Source: Usnea hakonensis (taxonomy: Eukaryota; Ascomycota; Lecanoromycetes; Lecanorales; Parmeliaceae). From it: a stretch of 64,000 nucleotides of DNA. A program made the position numbers and the translations under genes. Numbering within the stretch: the first letter of the stretch is position 1; each line of letters begins with the position of its first letter. The notes below the pieces were generated by a model. It worked only from the letters and a program-made list of their open reading frames with translations, had not been told where the DNA came from and did no database searches. The stretch spans positions 1 through 64,000 of the forward strand of contig BLJB01000123.1 in assembly GCA_013423325.1 (NCBI GenBank). The letters run 5' to 3'. This document shows, piece by piece, positions 45,466 through 56,731 of this stretch.

Positions 45466-45889
45466 GGCCTGAATATACCTTCAGGGGTCGACTGTTCGGC
45501 TAGGGCCTGAATACCTTCAGGGGTCACTGTTCGGCCAAGGCCTGAATATCACCTATTTTGACAAGCTGGTACACCGTTCCGGAGGGTTTTTCACAAGGCA
45601 GCGCCATAACGATATCCTCCTTCGGTCGTACACTTACTGCATCACCTCTTTTGACAAGTTGTCACCCGATCCGGGGGGTTTTTCACAAGGCAGCGCCATA
45701 TCGAGACCCTCTAGGAGACCCTCGCTCGCGTACTCGCTATATCACGTCGGCACCAGCACTTTCCTCAGCGCTAGTGATGGCGATACTCGCCATAGACGAT
45801 GCTCTATGAGATCGCCGTTTGGGGTTTAGGAGTCTTCTTAGCGCTGTGGCAATGGGCCTGAGCATACCTCTTCGGTCACTGTTCGGCCT
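45465..45889. repeat. Nested repeats: GGCCTGAATACCTTCAGGGG family and a ~60-bp direct repeat
   Basis: A ~35-bp unit starting GGCCTGAATA and ending in ACTGTTCGGC occurs at about 45465, 45504 and (partial) 45537, with a diverged copy at about 45854-45889. Between them, a ~60-bp unit (CACCTATTTTGACAAG...TTTTTCACAAGGCAGCGCCAT) occurs twice, at about 45550 and 45644. The end of this unit shares CAAGGCAGCGCC with the 80-bp array just upstream, so the two systems are related. Confidence 0.75.
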
Positions 45890-46766
45890 ACCCATAGCAA
45901 TGAGACCGGCCAAACCACTACTCAGTACCTCCTGGTGCCTCCCTGTGCATTGCATTGTGATTTGTCTGGTTCGAATGTGGCGAACGAAGCACTAACCCAC
46001 CTGGTCATTTTGGGCAGTGCGTTACACTTCTTTAATGACCCCTGAGAGCAGAGTGCTGCACAAGACGGAACAGTGACTCCCTAGCGAAAACGGACACAAT
46101 GATTAAGAAAGACCGATATGGCGTCAGCAAACTTTTTGAATCTTAGACAGGAGAGTGCTGGGTTGAGCCAAATCATAGTCAAGGCTTCGCTGGCAAAGAC
46201 TAGGGCGACAGGTGGAATTGCACATGCTATTGTTGCTGGGAGTGAAAAGAATGTGCTGCATTCGGATTTTCATGTGGCTATTTAAGCGGTACCATTGGGG
46301 CTATTTTGGTTGATCGGGTTGCAGAACAGAGCATTCCAGGTGTTGGAAAATTCATCTGGTAACTAGGCCAACCATGTTGGGGAGTATCACAGTAGCTATC
46401 TGGAAGAAGGCATTTCCGTCGAGATTTCCAATCCTGGGACTGCAAAGCTAGATTATCGGAATAATTGCGCAGAGAGATGGAAAGTTCCATTCGCTTTTGC
46501 TCTTTGATGTTCTAGACCAAATTTCCTCCGACTAACGAGTCGATAGCTACTGTGCTCGTTCATAGCTGAGTTCTCCGCACTTACAGTAATTTCGAGGAGT
46601 GTTTCGAAGAGAAAGGACAAGATAAGTAGGTGGAAGAATGGGAAAGAGCCAAAAGCAGCTAGCCGATCCGTTAGCGCCATGCACGCGCTAATTTGCATTT
46701 ATGAATTTGATTTTACATTTTGCATTCAGCCTTCCCTCACTTTTACCTCAAGCAAAACAAAAAGCT

Positions 46767-48337
46767 ATGGCTCCAGCTAAGCGCAAAGCAAACCCGGCTG
46801 CTGATGCAACAAGCACCGCTCCAGCAAAGAGACAGAAGAAAGCCGTAGAATCAACCGCGTCGTCATCGAGGCCAAGCAGAACCTCACTTGCTGAAGCCGC
46901 AGCTCCTCGTTCGACAAGAAGCTCAAACGTTGGGAAATCTACGCCCGCCAAGCCAGCTGCAAAACCTACCAAGGCCACAGCCAAGGCCCCAGTCAACGGG
47001 ACAGCGACCAAATCCGCAACTAAGACTGCCAAAGAGATCAAACCTACCGATGGTCCAAAGCGAGGAAGACAAGCCAAGACAGTCAACCGTGACGAAGAAG
47101 CAGCCGAACCCGAAGTGACTTCCACCCTTTTCATTGACGTCCCGCTCAGAGAGAAGCCTGCCGCGAAGGCTGCAGCTGAGGAGGAAGTTGAGATTAGCGG
47201 CGAAGGTCCAGCTTACTGGTACGTGTTTCTAGAGTCTATGTTCCCTCTCTTGAGCCTCATTGTGAGCCCTGAACTATGTATTGGGATTTTTCTTTCTTCG
47301 GAAGTGCTGCTATGCTCGCTATACCTCCTCCCAAAAGCAACACTGACTCCGAAATTACTATCAGGCTTATGAAAGCTGAACCCGAATCACGCATCGAGCG
47401 GGGTAAGGACGTTAAATTCTCGATCGACGATCTCGAAGCTGCGAAGGAGCCGGAGGGGTGGGACGGTATGTATTGGTAATGTATCTACATTTGGCAGCAG
47501 TCACTGATATCATATCTACAGGCGTCCGCAATGCCGTCGGTGAGTTTTACTACTCACTTGACCAATGTATGAACGACTGATCAACATGCCAGCACGCAAC
47601 AACATGAGGCTTATGATGAAGGGAGACATGGCATTCTTTTATCATTCTAATTGCAAAATGTAAGCTACAATTTCCTAATCGTGCTGCCCTACCGAGAGTG
47701 CTTTTTGGGTTGCAAAATCTGCGGCAGGAGCAAACCGTTCCTGATACTGGTCGCGCCATTCAAGATTCATCCTTCAGGAGATATGCTAACCCTGTACTCA
47801 TGAAGCCCAGGAATCGTAGGTACAATGGAGATCGTCCGCGAGCACTCAGTTGACGGTGAGCAGGCTATACATCTTCCAATTGGCGTTTGAAGCTAGCTGA
47901 CCTTCATCCAGAGTCTGCCTTCGATCCCGATCATCCCTACTTTGACGAGAAGTCGGACCGTGAGAAACCGAAGTGGTGTCTCGTACATGTCAAATTTGTC
48001 CAGAAATTTCCCAAGATGGTCAAGCTCAAGGAGCTCCAAAAATATGCAAAGGATGGTGGTGTTTTGGAGAGCATGCAAGTTCTCAAGCAAAGTCGCTTGA
48101 GCGTTTCGAAGGTGACCAAGAACGAGTGGTACGTATCCAATCATATGTCGCGATCATAGTCGCAATAGCAGAACAGAGCATCGTCCTCCTTAGACTGCTG
48201 ATCCTTCATACTTCATTACCACATTGGATTTGCGCTTCAGGAAATCTATCCGCTAACACTGCCGCCTCCACAGGGACTTTATCATGGATCTGAGCAAGGA
48301 TGTTGATGATGGAGCGCCTATGTCTGCCGCACACTAG
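46767..48337 (+). CDS. EVE (PUA-like) domain protein, THYN1-like
   Basis: Exons: 46767-47218, 47365-47465, 47522-47539, 47593-47659, 47806-47855, 47912-48128, 48274-48337, 322 aa; an in-frame ATG at 46701 would add 22 residues. The first ~145 residues are Lys/Ala-rich and basic, like a nuclear, chromatin-facing tail. The EVE domain follows: YWLMKAEPESRIERGKDVKF, WDGVRNAVARNNMR, GDMAFFYHSNCKIPGIVGTMEIV, FDPDHPYFDEKSDREKPKW, and the closing GGVLESMQVLKQSRLSV. EVE domains bind modified bases in DNA or RNA; the eukaryotic THYN1 role is not settled. The 18-nt third exon (GVRNAV region) is unusually small but needed to keep the conserved WDGVRN-ARNNMR block. Boundaries all agree in phase. Confidence 0.92.
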
Positions 48338-48538
48338 CTGCAGATGTCTATCTGAGTAGCAGCTTCAGTGGCGAGAGGGTGATTTCGGTACTGGAGACCT
48401 TCGAGTAGCATAAAGGTCTGTGTCTCGCATGCTCATTGGGGTCCTCGTGGCTGACAGCATGTATTGTGACAGCGAGCATCCTGCATCCCCAAATTCTACG
48501 ATGTTCTCAGCCAGCGAAATCACACATTTTCAAGCCAG

Positions 48539-49234
48539 TCACGGCTTGAGAGCATAGAACCTGACAGGATATAGTCCTTTCGGAAATCCTTTCTGCACTT
48601 CCGTCTTGATGACTCTCACATCTGCTTCCTTGAATAATTGCCTAAATTTCTGATCCGTCCGCGTAACACTACTGTCCAGTTGGTCGAAGACGTCTTCTCC
48701 ATTCACGTTGGTGCTCACATTCTCCTTGACAATAATCCAGCCATCAATCGTCACCGCTTTCTTGCATCTTTCCAGATAAGCCACCAGCTGCTTATCTGTC
48801 AAATGTCCCAAGCACCACTGATTCCAAATGAGATCGTACTGCACTTCGGGCACCCAATCCTCCAGCCCAGTCACGCAAATACTTCCTACGGCACCTCTGC
48901 CAACTGTATTTTGTCCATTGACCTCCCGAGCGAACTTTTCGACTGGTTCGACAACATCCACAACCTCACAAACAGTGCTTAAAAATCCAGCAGTGATTCT
49001 GCCAATGCCAGCGCCGCAATCAACGCCTCTTTGGAGAGGGCCGTCGGCGGACTGGGAAGGATACTCCCGGCGCAGCTTGGCGAAGAAATTGGCGGATCCT
49101 TTCAGGTCTGTTCTTGATATCCCTGGGTAGCCACCGAGCATTCCGTCGACGGTCGTAGATATGGTGTTCCAATATTTGAGCGCATCCGTTGTGGATATGT
49201 TAGCATCTGGTGCTGCTTTTGTCGATGGCGCCAT
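48539..49234 (-). CDS. Alpha-N-terminal protein methyltransferase (NTM1/METTL11-like)
   Basis: Intronless, 231 aa. It has LKYWNTISTTVDGMLGGY at the N-terminus, the SAM-binding GVDCGAGIGRITAGFLS near residues 70-85, the acidic VDVVEPVEKF after it, and YDLIWNQWCLGHLTD, the signature that binds the N-terminal Xaa-Pro-Lys/Arg substrate. WIIVKENV and the C-terminal LYPVRFYALKP also fit. By family it methylates the alpha-amino group of proteins such as ribosomal subunits once the initiator Met is removed. Cytosolic or nuclear. It is convergent with the EVE-domain gene, 201 bp apart. Confidence 0.93.
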   Translation of the reverse strand: MAPSTKAAPDANISTTDALKYWNTISTTVDGMLGGYPGISRTDLKGSANFFAKLRREYPSQSADGPLQRGVDCGAGIGRITAGFLSTVCEVVDVVEPVEKFAREVNGQNTVGRGAVGSICVTGLEDWVPEVQYDLIWNQWCLGHLTDKQLVAYLERCKKAVTIDGWIIVKENVSTNVNGEDVFDQLDSSVTRTDQKFRQLFKEADVRVIKTEVQKGFPKGLYPVRFYALKP

Positions 49235-51195
49235 TTGGGTCGTTGAGGAAAGCTGTTCTGCACGATGTTTTCACCAGAGATATACAGATGTTGCTGAATC
49301 CTTGATCTATATATTTGGGAAAAAGACTGTTGACTTGGGCGCCTGTCGAACGTAGAGTCTGGTTTGCGCCTGAAGGACAATTCCCAGACTGAGTTCTTCG
49401 ACTTCATACGATCACCGTAGTAATTCGAGATCCCGAAATGATACCCTCTTGATGGTTCAGACGTTGGCAATTCCGGAATGAAGAGATTCCATACTCTCTG
49501 AGCGATTTCAGTTGTCTCCAGGCTTTACGGTATTTATTGCTTCGGGATATACTAGGCGGACACATTCGGTCAGCCTTCATGTTTGGTTTCCGCTAAAGTA
49601 GTGTAATGACAAAACAAAAATTACACTTAGGGTCCACTGTATTTGGGAAATTTCTTTCTCAGACGCAACAACGAAAGTCCTTGCTCCCCACTAATCCTTC
49701 TCATAACCTCACAAGCAAGTCAACTCTTCCGAACCAAATTGTACGAACCAGAGACTGCTCTCGGTGTTCCAGCGCGAAAGCATTCCGCAGAGCCCACATC
49801 ACTTTCCCGAGACGGGTTATGAGAGAAAGACCTCTTTAGGATTGTATTTTTGGACGTCTTGGACTTTCAAATTTTGAGACATTAGGAAAATTCGAACAAT
49901 TTGAGCATGATAACGCCGAGAAACATAGGCTATAGCACCACAACATGCTACGGAGATCCCGAATCATTATCCGCCTCGTCCATCCTGATTCAAAGAAGCG
50001 ACCCCGCCGTGGTGCCACCCTATTGTGGCCCTGCTGTCGGATAATGTCTTGATGTGTTCAAAGAAGTGATCAAAATCCGTTCTATCGAGACTCCGAGAAG
50101 AAGACGGCAAGCAGAGTGGCTGTAGAGCGCTCCGCTTTGCGGTCCTGTGCCTGCAGCGCGAGACTCTCCCTCGTGGACCCTCGACCAAGCTCTAGCAATA
50201 TTCATGTGCTGCCGCCGTTCCGATGCAGCCACTCATAGTCTCAATGAGAGCGCTTTGGGAAGGCGTTCATCTTCTTATCTAGACGTGCTGAGGTTCGGCC
50301 TAGTCGTCGACGCAGTGGCGTAGTCATTATAGCATCAATAAGTCTTGTCACCTCGACCACCCTACCCAGGAACCAAGTCCAGCAACGGGACCCGTCAAGG
50401 CGCCGAGACCATTATTTCCGGGCCCCAATGTAAGGTAGACATCCCAGGAGTGTTCGGAACACATCTCATTCAAAAAATCTTCAACTCGATTCACCGAATC
50501 CTGTCCACCTCAGATCATGCTTCCCGGTTGCATCCGATCATTTTCATCCAAGAGCACAGACATCCATCCCCGCGTCCGAAAGCTATTCGATTGGACCCGG
50601 ATCGCTCATCATACTCACAGCCATCTCGAATCCGGAGCATTGCTCGAACCCTGTCGTATCATGGTTTTCAAAAGCTCCGCTCAATCCCGACAACCGAGGG
50701 TCAAGGGAGCGAGCTCGTAGATTTCTGATTTATTGGCCCCTTGCTCTAGAGAAGAGCCTCGGAGCTAGAGACTGCTTCACGACTTAGCTGATGGCATCAC
50801 TGATTGGATGAGGGGAGTCTGCTGGGGGATGTGCTGTGCATCCCGACAGCTTCGCGTGCTTGCGAATGTGGGTATGATGAGGTCATTTTTGTTATTTTGT
50901 GCAGCGATGAAGGCTAGTGTGCTGATCAAGGGATGAAAGGGGAAGACTTTGTACGGTTTGAGAAACATGTTAGATTTAGTCATGGCTTTGTGGAAGCGTC
51001 AAGTGCTGTGAACAAGCTCGATCGTGCTCGAAGGAGAGGTGAGCAAGAGGTGACAACTTTGTTGGCATCGTCGTTTAAGATCATATCTTCGTATCTATCC
51101 GACTTCGTAGCCAGCTTCCCTAATCGTAACAACGGAACCTCGGCCGGCCCTTCAAATCATACATCCTGCTGTCAGAACCGAGACTAGCTCTCCAT
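49235..51195. other. Intergenic region without recognised gene
   Basis: About 2 kb. Open frames at 50345-50728 (+) and 49967-50232 (-) have no domains and overlap others on the opposite strand. I see no repeats or RNA genes. Confidence 0.5.
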
Positions 51196-52761
51196 TCACA
51201 GCCGTGATCCCATATTGACATGCACGGCCTTTGCATTCGTATAAGCCTTCAACCCTTCCTCACCCAATTCTCTCCCAATCCCACTTTGCTTCACCCCACC
51301 AAACGGGATCCTGTAATCCGAATCGTTGCTACTATTGATCCACACCATGCCCGCCTCAATCCTCCTCGCGACCCGATGCGCTTTGGTCAGGTTCTCCGTG
51401 AAAACGGCGCTGCCGAGCCCGTATGTGGTATCATTCGCACGATTGATGGCCTCTTCTTCCGTTTTGAAGCTGGAAATGACGACAAACGGTCCGAATATTT
51501 CTTCCCGATAGATCTTCATGCTGTCGGTGACGTGGGTGAAGATGGTAGGCGCAATGAAGAAACCTTTGCCATTGACGTCTTTGTGGGCTTCGCCCCCCGC
51601 GACCAGCGTTGCGCCTTCCGATTTGCCGGAATCGATGTAGTTGAGGACTTTCTCGTATTGCGCTTTCGTGACTTGTGGACCTTGGAAGGTGTCGTCTTGA
51701 AAGGGGTCGCCGACTTTGCTGACTGCTTTGACTTGTTCTTTGAATAGCTTGACGAACTCGTCATAGACGCTTTCCTGGACGAGGACACGAGAGGTGGCGG
51801 TACAGATTTGTCCCATGTTAGACATGATGCCAACATGGCTCCATTTGACGGCTTGGTCCAAATCCGCATCGGCGAAGACGATTAAAGGACTCTTTCCGCC
51901 AGTCTCGAGCGTAATGTTCTTGAGGTTGATGCTGGCCATTTTCATAATTTGTCGAGCTGTCGCTGTGCTGCCGGTAAAGGCAATCTTATCGATATCGAGA
52001 TGACTTGCTATAGCCGCACCAGCTTCCTTGCCGAGTCCATTGAGAATGTTGACCACACCGGGCGGGAAGCCTGCCTCCTTGATGAGCTGCGCAACGTACA
52101 GTATGCTTAACGGTGTCTGCTCGGCTGCCTTGATGACAATAGTATTTCCACATGCCAGTGCTGGTCCAAGCTTCCATGCCATCATCCCAAGTGGATAATT
52201 CCAGGGAATTATTTGCCCGCACACACCCAACGGCTCCCGCAACGTGTATGCAAATTTTTCGGGACCGGTATCAATGACCTGGCCGTGCACCTTGTCGGCA
52301 TATCCAGCATAGTATCGGAAAGTGTTGATGACTTCTCCAACATCTTCGTCGAGGGCGACGGTATATGGCTTGCCATTATCCCACGTTTCAATGGTGGCTA
52401 GTGTTTGGGCGTGCTCTTCGATGAGGGAGGCGAGCTTGAACATGAGAGCGCCGCGAGCTGTGGGGGGTAAGTCTCTCCAGGAGCTGTCTTTGAAGGCTTT
52501 GCGGGCTGCCGAGACGGCAATGTCTACATCATCGGCCGAGGCGGCGTAGACGGATGCTATCTCTCTTTCGTCGCTAAGTGGACGTCAGAAGAGATATCAT
52601 GCAATAAGCTCATATTTGGAACGGACTCACGTTGGATTTATGCTTGTAATCTTGTCTCCGGACTTTGATTTGACAAACTCATTATTTATGAAGAGGCCAA
52701 TTGGCTGCTTATACTCCCGTCCATTGGGGGCTTTGAGATGAATGAACAGATCAGAAGTCAT
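51196..52761 (-). CDS. NAD(P)-dependent aldehyde dehydrogenase (ALDH1/2-like)
   Basis: Minus-strand exons: 52631-52761 and 51196-52573, 502 aa. The first exon starts MTSDLFIHLK and contains LFINNEFVKSKSGDKI, the family N-terminal strand. Further marks: IIPWNYPLGMMAWKLGPALACGN, FTGSTATARQI (Rossmann loop), LETGGKSP with general-base Glu267, GQICTATSR with nucleophile Cys301, EEIFGPFVV, and IPFGGVKQSGIGRELG. Lacks targeting or membrane signals, so probably cytosolic. It oxidises aldehydes to acids. Divergence from the MFS gene is not seen; both are on the minus strand, 420 bp apart. All key residues are intact. Confidence 0.96.
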
Positions 52762-53181
52762 TTTATATGATGTTAGGTACAAAACGGGTACTTTAATTGC
52801 TTGAGGGTAGAGTATGTGACAATGGATTCAAGAAGACTTAGTGCTTGAGAATCATAAAGTAAGGTAAGGTACATTTATTTATATGAACGAGAGTATTCGT
52901 AAGTACTTTACTCTGTGTCCCGCAATCTGCAGAAGATGGGGTAAGTCCGTGGGTGGGGAGGAGGGTTTCTTTTCAGAGCATCTGATGATGTAATAATAAC
53001 GGGAGTGGCCGCCGATTACTTTATGGGAAACTTGAGACGATAAGATAGAGCACTAGCAGGGGTATCAGGATACGACTTCTTATCTCGTCTTAGCTTCCCC
53101 ATTTCGATTTCGAGAACGAGGCCAGTCAATCATTCATAATCTCCTGTATAGCTCACTGTTAGGAACTTTTCTTGAACCCCA
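52762..53181. other. Spacer between aldehyde dehydrogenase and MFS transporter
   Basis: 420 bp, carrying the ALDH promoter on the minus strand. It contains the word AAGTAAGGTAAGGTAC at about 52857-52872, one of many such words in the window. No gene is seen. Confidence 0.5.
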
Positions 53182-55157
53182 TCAGAAGGTCTCGAGACTC
53201 ACACTAGCAAATTTACTTCTGGCGCGGATCTTCGGCCCATAGAAGACCAGGACCCAGGGCACGACAGTAAGCAACGCTCCCACCCCTCCAAGGAAACTGG
53301 AAGCCCCTGGAAAGGTCATGCGATTGAACATGGCTGTTGTCACCAATGGGAAGATTCCTCCGAGCATGTTCCGACAGAATGACTGTGCTGCCAAAGCCGA
53401 GCTTGCGTATCGATGATAGGTGTCCGCAAGGTAATTGAAGACGGCAAGATACACAGAGAAGATCCCCATCGTAGCACAAGCAATCGCAATGGTGGGAACA
53501 ATCCAATGGACTGAAGGCGAACACGTCCATCCAAACCAGAACAATCCGATCGGGAGAAGGGCACTCTCGATGCAAGCGAAATAGAGTCGCCCTTCGGGAG
53601 TTGAAGACATTTTGCCGTAGTGTCTGGCCACTTTCTCCTGGTAGATACTGAGGATAGTGGATAGCAACGAACCAACGCACATGGCTGTCCTAATTAGAGA
53701 TGATTGGTACCAAAACAAGGCACCTGCTTACCAGAGAAGACAGCGCCATTCTCCTGAATGTTAAAATTATGATTCTTGGTGAACACCAGCGGTATCGCCG
53801 AAAAGGTTAGATACAGCACGGCCCAACTGAAGGCAACCCACAGGGAGAAGAAAAAGACTACGGGCTCTTGATCAGATCGGAGTCAGCATATCTACTGCTG
53901 GTGGATCTTGAGTGGGACCAGTCTTAGGAGTGGCTTGCTCCTGCGACCTGTCTTGCTACCCACGAAAACTATTGCAGTGAGGCAGTACACTCCTGGAATC
54001 ATGACTTACCGGTCGAGAGTAAATCTTTGCGATATTAGCTCCATGTCCAAGATAGGTTGAAGGGCGTGAAGCCTACGAAATGGTCTGTAAACAGAGACCC
54101 GAATCATCTTGGCCAAGCTCTCTCGTTCTTCGTCTGCCTTCACCTTCCACCTGATTCTTTGGCTCTCCTTCTTCCCTTCACTGTTGATTACCATCTGCAT
54201 GCCCAGAAGGCCAACCTTTTCTCTGGTATCGTACCACGAATTCAATAGCTTCGCCCTTCGGCTTAAAAGTACACTGCCACGTGTTTCTTTAAAAAATACT
54301 GTCACAGCCAGAATCATAAGACCGCAGTCTATGACCTGTACATAGAAGACCCACCGCCATGATATATGCTGAGCAATGAAGCCAGAACATAGAGGCCCCA
54401 AACCTGTACCGAACAATGCGGCTCCCGAGAACATCGCCATAGGTGTGTTCCTATCTGTGGTCTGTTAAGTATGGCCCATGACCTGAACCGTCTAGATTCG
54501 AGGGTCTAGCGACATACCGGCCTGTACATACATGTCCGAGACAACGCCGCCTACCATCGTTGAGAAAGTGCTCCCGCCGACACCAGCAAAAAACCGAGCA
54601 AGAAGCATTCCTGGATAAGAACGAGTGACGGCGCAGCAAAGTTGACAGAGGACAAAAAGTACCCCGGTGGCAACAAAGACAGGCTTCCGGCCATTTAACT
54701 CACTGAATGGCGCGAGGACCATTGGCGCAACTGCAAAGCCCGTGGTAAACATCGTAATGCCCACATAGATGGCTGTTTGACTGACACCCCAATACTCTGA
54801 CATTTGCTTAGAAGGTGGGCTATACGAGCCGGCAGTGTAAGCAGTCACAACGGTAACAGCACAAGAGAGCCATGTGGTGAAGGTCTTGCGGGATTTGGAC
54901 CAGGTGAATGGAGAAACGTAGTTCTTGAGATCTGGCTGCTCCGGCGTAGGGGAGCCATCCTGAGTCGGTCCTATGCTCGTCGGTGAGGGAAGCTCGGTCT
55001 CGAAGGTTAGGTAGCGGTAGATGATGGGGACGCTGTCCAATTGAGGCGAAAAGCTAGACTTTTCTTCCCTTCGAACTCTTTCGAACGTATGACTGACAAT
55101 TCCAGTCGAGCTTTGGCTGTTATGACTGACCTCGGATGGCCAAAATGGAAGAACCAT
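53182..55157 (-). CDS. Major facilitator superfamily transporter (drug:H+ antiporter-like)
   Basis: Exons on the minus strand: 54518-55157, 54077-54454, 53732-53866, 53182-53684, 551 aa if all are joined. About 90 cytosolic residues precede the first membrane segment (TTWLSCAVTVVTAYTAGSY). The loop-2 motif is LNGRKPVF; RNTPMAMFSGAALFGTGLGPL is the typical antiporter segment in helix 5. The second half has EPVVFFFSLWVAFSWAVLYL and ends with helices to VPWVLVFYGPK. Family: multidrug/polyamine-type DHA1 exporters of the plasma membrane. Problem: the 53867-54076 intron is 210 nt and starts at a weak donor (GTAGGC). The stronger GTAAGT at 54009 is in the wrong phase. The join gives RPFQPVV in place of the expected RPFRLL..EPVV, so a few residues may be missing or the gene damaged there. 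Confidence 0.82.
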
Positions 55158-55879
55158 CTTCCAAGTGGCTTTATTTCGATCTAGTCAAAACGGCATATCC
55201 AGATTCTAGTGTAGCAGGACGCTTTTGTGAGGCATGGAATATGGAGTAGAGCGTAGAAAACTGGGAAACCAGAGCGATGTATATGTATCTATAAGATATA
55301 TATACTTTGTGAACCATGACAGAAAGAGATAAGAGAAAGAACAATTTTTTTTTAAGTAACGAGACTCTGTCATGGCTAGACCAGGTCATGACATGGAGAT
55401 TGCTACATGCTGCACCTAAACGGCAATGTGAACCGGTTTGCCTTTACCCAAGCTAAAGTAGGGGTTTATCATTATTATTTCCGGAGAGCCGTTCACCATG
55501 TTTTATACCCATAGAAGAATAAAAGCCAATGAGTGTAGCACTAGCAGTACACGTTAATGTTATTGCAGCGGCGGCGCGTGAGCTGGCATGTTTAAAGTCT
55601 TGACCAAAGACTTGTGTCAAATGCTTGGCAATCATGACGTTTTGCTTATGAATTGCATAAGTACGGGCTGCGATGGCGTGATGGTTGCTTACCTACCCAC
55701 CTTATGTACTTACCTTATTCACTTTAATCACTCGAACATGGCACACTATTTCTTCAATCACTTCCTTTCTAATTGTTTGACACTCCTTTCCAATTCAACC
55801 TCACCACTCATCTCTGCTCGATCCAGCGATACAACAGTTTTACATACCGCTCGACAATTTTCTTTCTCACAGACCCACC
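55158..55879. promoter_or_regulatory. Divergent intergenic region between MFS transporter and peroxiredoxin
   Basis: 722 bp between divergent starts. The last 150 bases before the peroxiredoxin ATG are pyrimidine-rich (CTTTCC, CTCCTTTCC), a common fungal promoter/leader feature. No gene is seen. Confidence 0.5.
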
Positions 55880-56731
55880 ATGGCTTCTACAGCTGAAGAT
55901 CGTCCCGCGCCGTATACTTCAATCTCAGAATTTGTTGGCATGTTGCTGATTTATAATCTAGTCTGCGCCTTGGCTCGATAGCACCCAACTTCCAAGCAGA
56001 AACCACAAACGGGCCCATCGACTTCCATGAGTGAGCTAACCTTCCCCACTCGCTGTAGTATTTCTCTGACCTAAGGCCAGGTTCATTGGTGACAATTGGG
56101 TCGTTCTATTCTCCCACCCTGAGGACTACACACCAGTCTGCACAACCGAGTTGGGCGCTTTCGCAAAACTGGAGCCCGAGTTCACGAAGCGTGGCGTGAA
56201 GCTGATTGGCCTTTCCGCGAACACGGTTGATTCACACGGCGGATGGATCAAGGATATCGATGAGATCTCTGGATCCAAGCTGAGATTCCCAATTATTGGT
56301 GATAAAGAGCGGAAGGTGGCATATTCGTATGACATGCTGGACCACCAGGATGTCACCAATGTCGATCAAAAAGGGATCGCTTTCACTATTCGAAGTGTCT
56401 TCATCATTGACCCGAAGAAGACCATTCGCCTCATTCTTTCATACCCCGCTTCGACTGGACGCAATACGGCCGAAGTGTTGCGCGTGGTGGATTCTTTGCA
56501 GACGGGTGATAAAAACAAGATCACCACCCCCATCAATTGGATACCAGGTAAGCCATTTTAGCATGCAGCACGGCACCTCGGCGACTGACAATCTCGGCAG
56601 GAGACGACGTCATTGTGCATCCAAGTGTCAAAACCGAGCAAGCAAAGGAACAATACCCTGACCTCAAGATCGTGAAGCCATATCTTCGCTTCACTCCTTT
56701 ACCAAAGGAGCAAACCAGTGCGGGCCTTTAA
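55880..56731 (+). CDS. 1-Cys peroxiredoxin (Prx6 family)
   Basis: Exons: 55880-55911, 55962-56030, 56081-56547, 56601-56731, 232 aa. The first exon is only 11 codons and joins to LRLGSIAPNFQAETTNGPIDF. The peroxidatic Cys54 is in SHPEDYTPVCTTELGAF. The Prx6-type features are GLSANTVDSHGGWI, FPIIGDKERKVAYSYDMLD, RSVFIIDPKKTIRL, and the C-terminal extension PINWIPGDDVIVHPSV...YLRFTPLPK. No resolving Cys is evident, as in the 1-Cys class. It reduces H2O2 and lipid peroxides, in the cytosol or mitochondria. Lengths and phases are all normal. Confidence 0.96.

Larger units (their letters stand above)
43907..46766. other. Gene-poor region with pseudogene-like and repetitive sequence
   Basis: No intact gene is supported. 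A degenerate minus-strand frame (44347-44577) and a nested repeat block (45211-45889) are described separately. The part from 45960 to 46700 holds nothing I recognise apart from the leader of the EVE-domain gene. Confidence 0.5.

Noticed and set aside
50345..50728. 127-residue open frame in the 49-51 kb gap
   Set aside because: No recognisable domain or repeat, with competing frames on the other strand.
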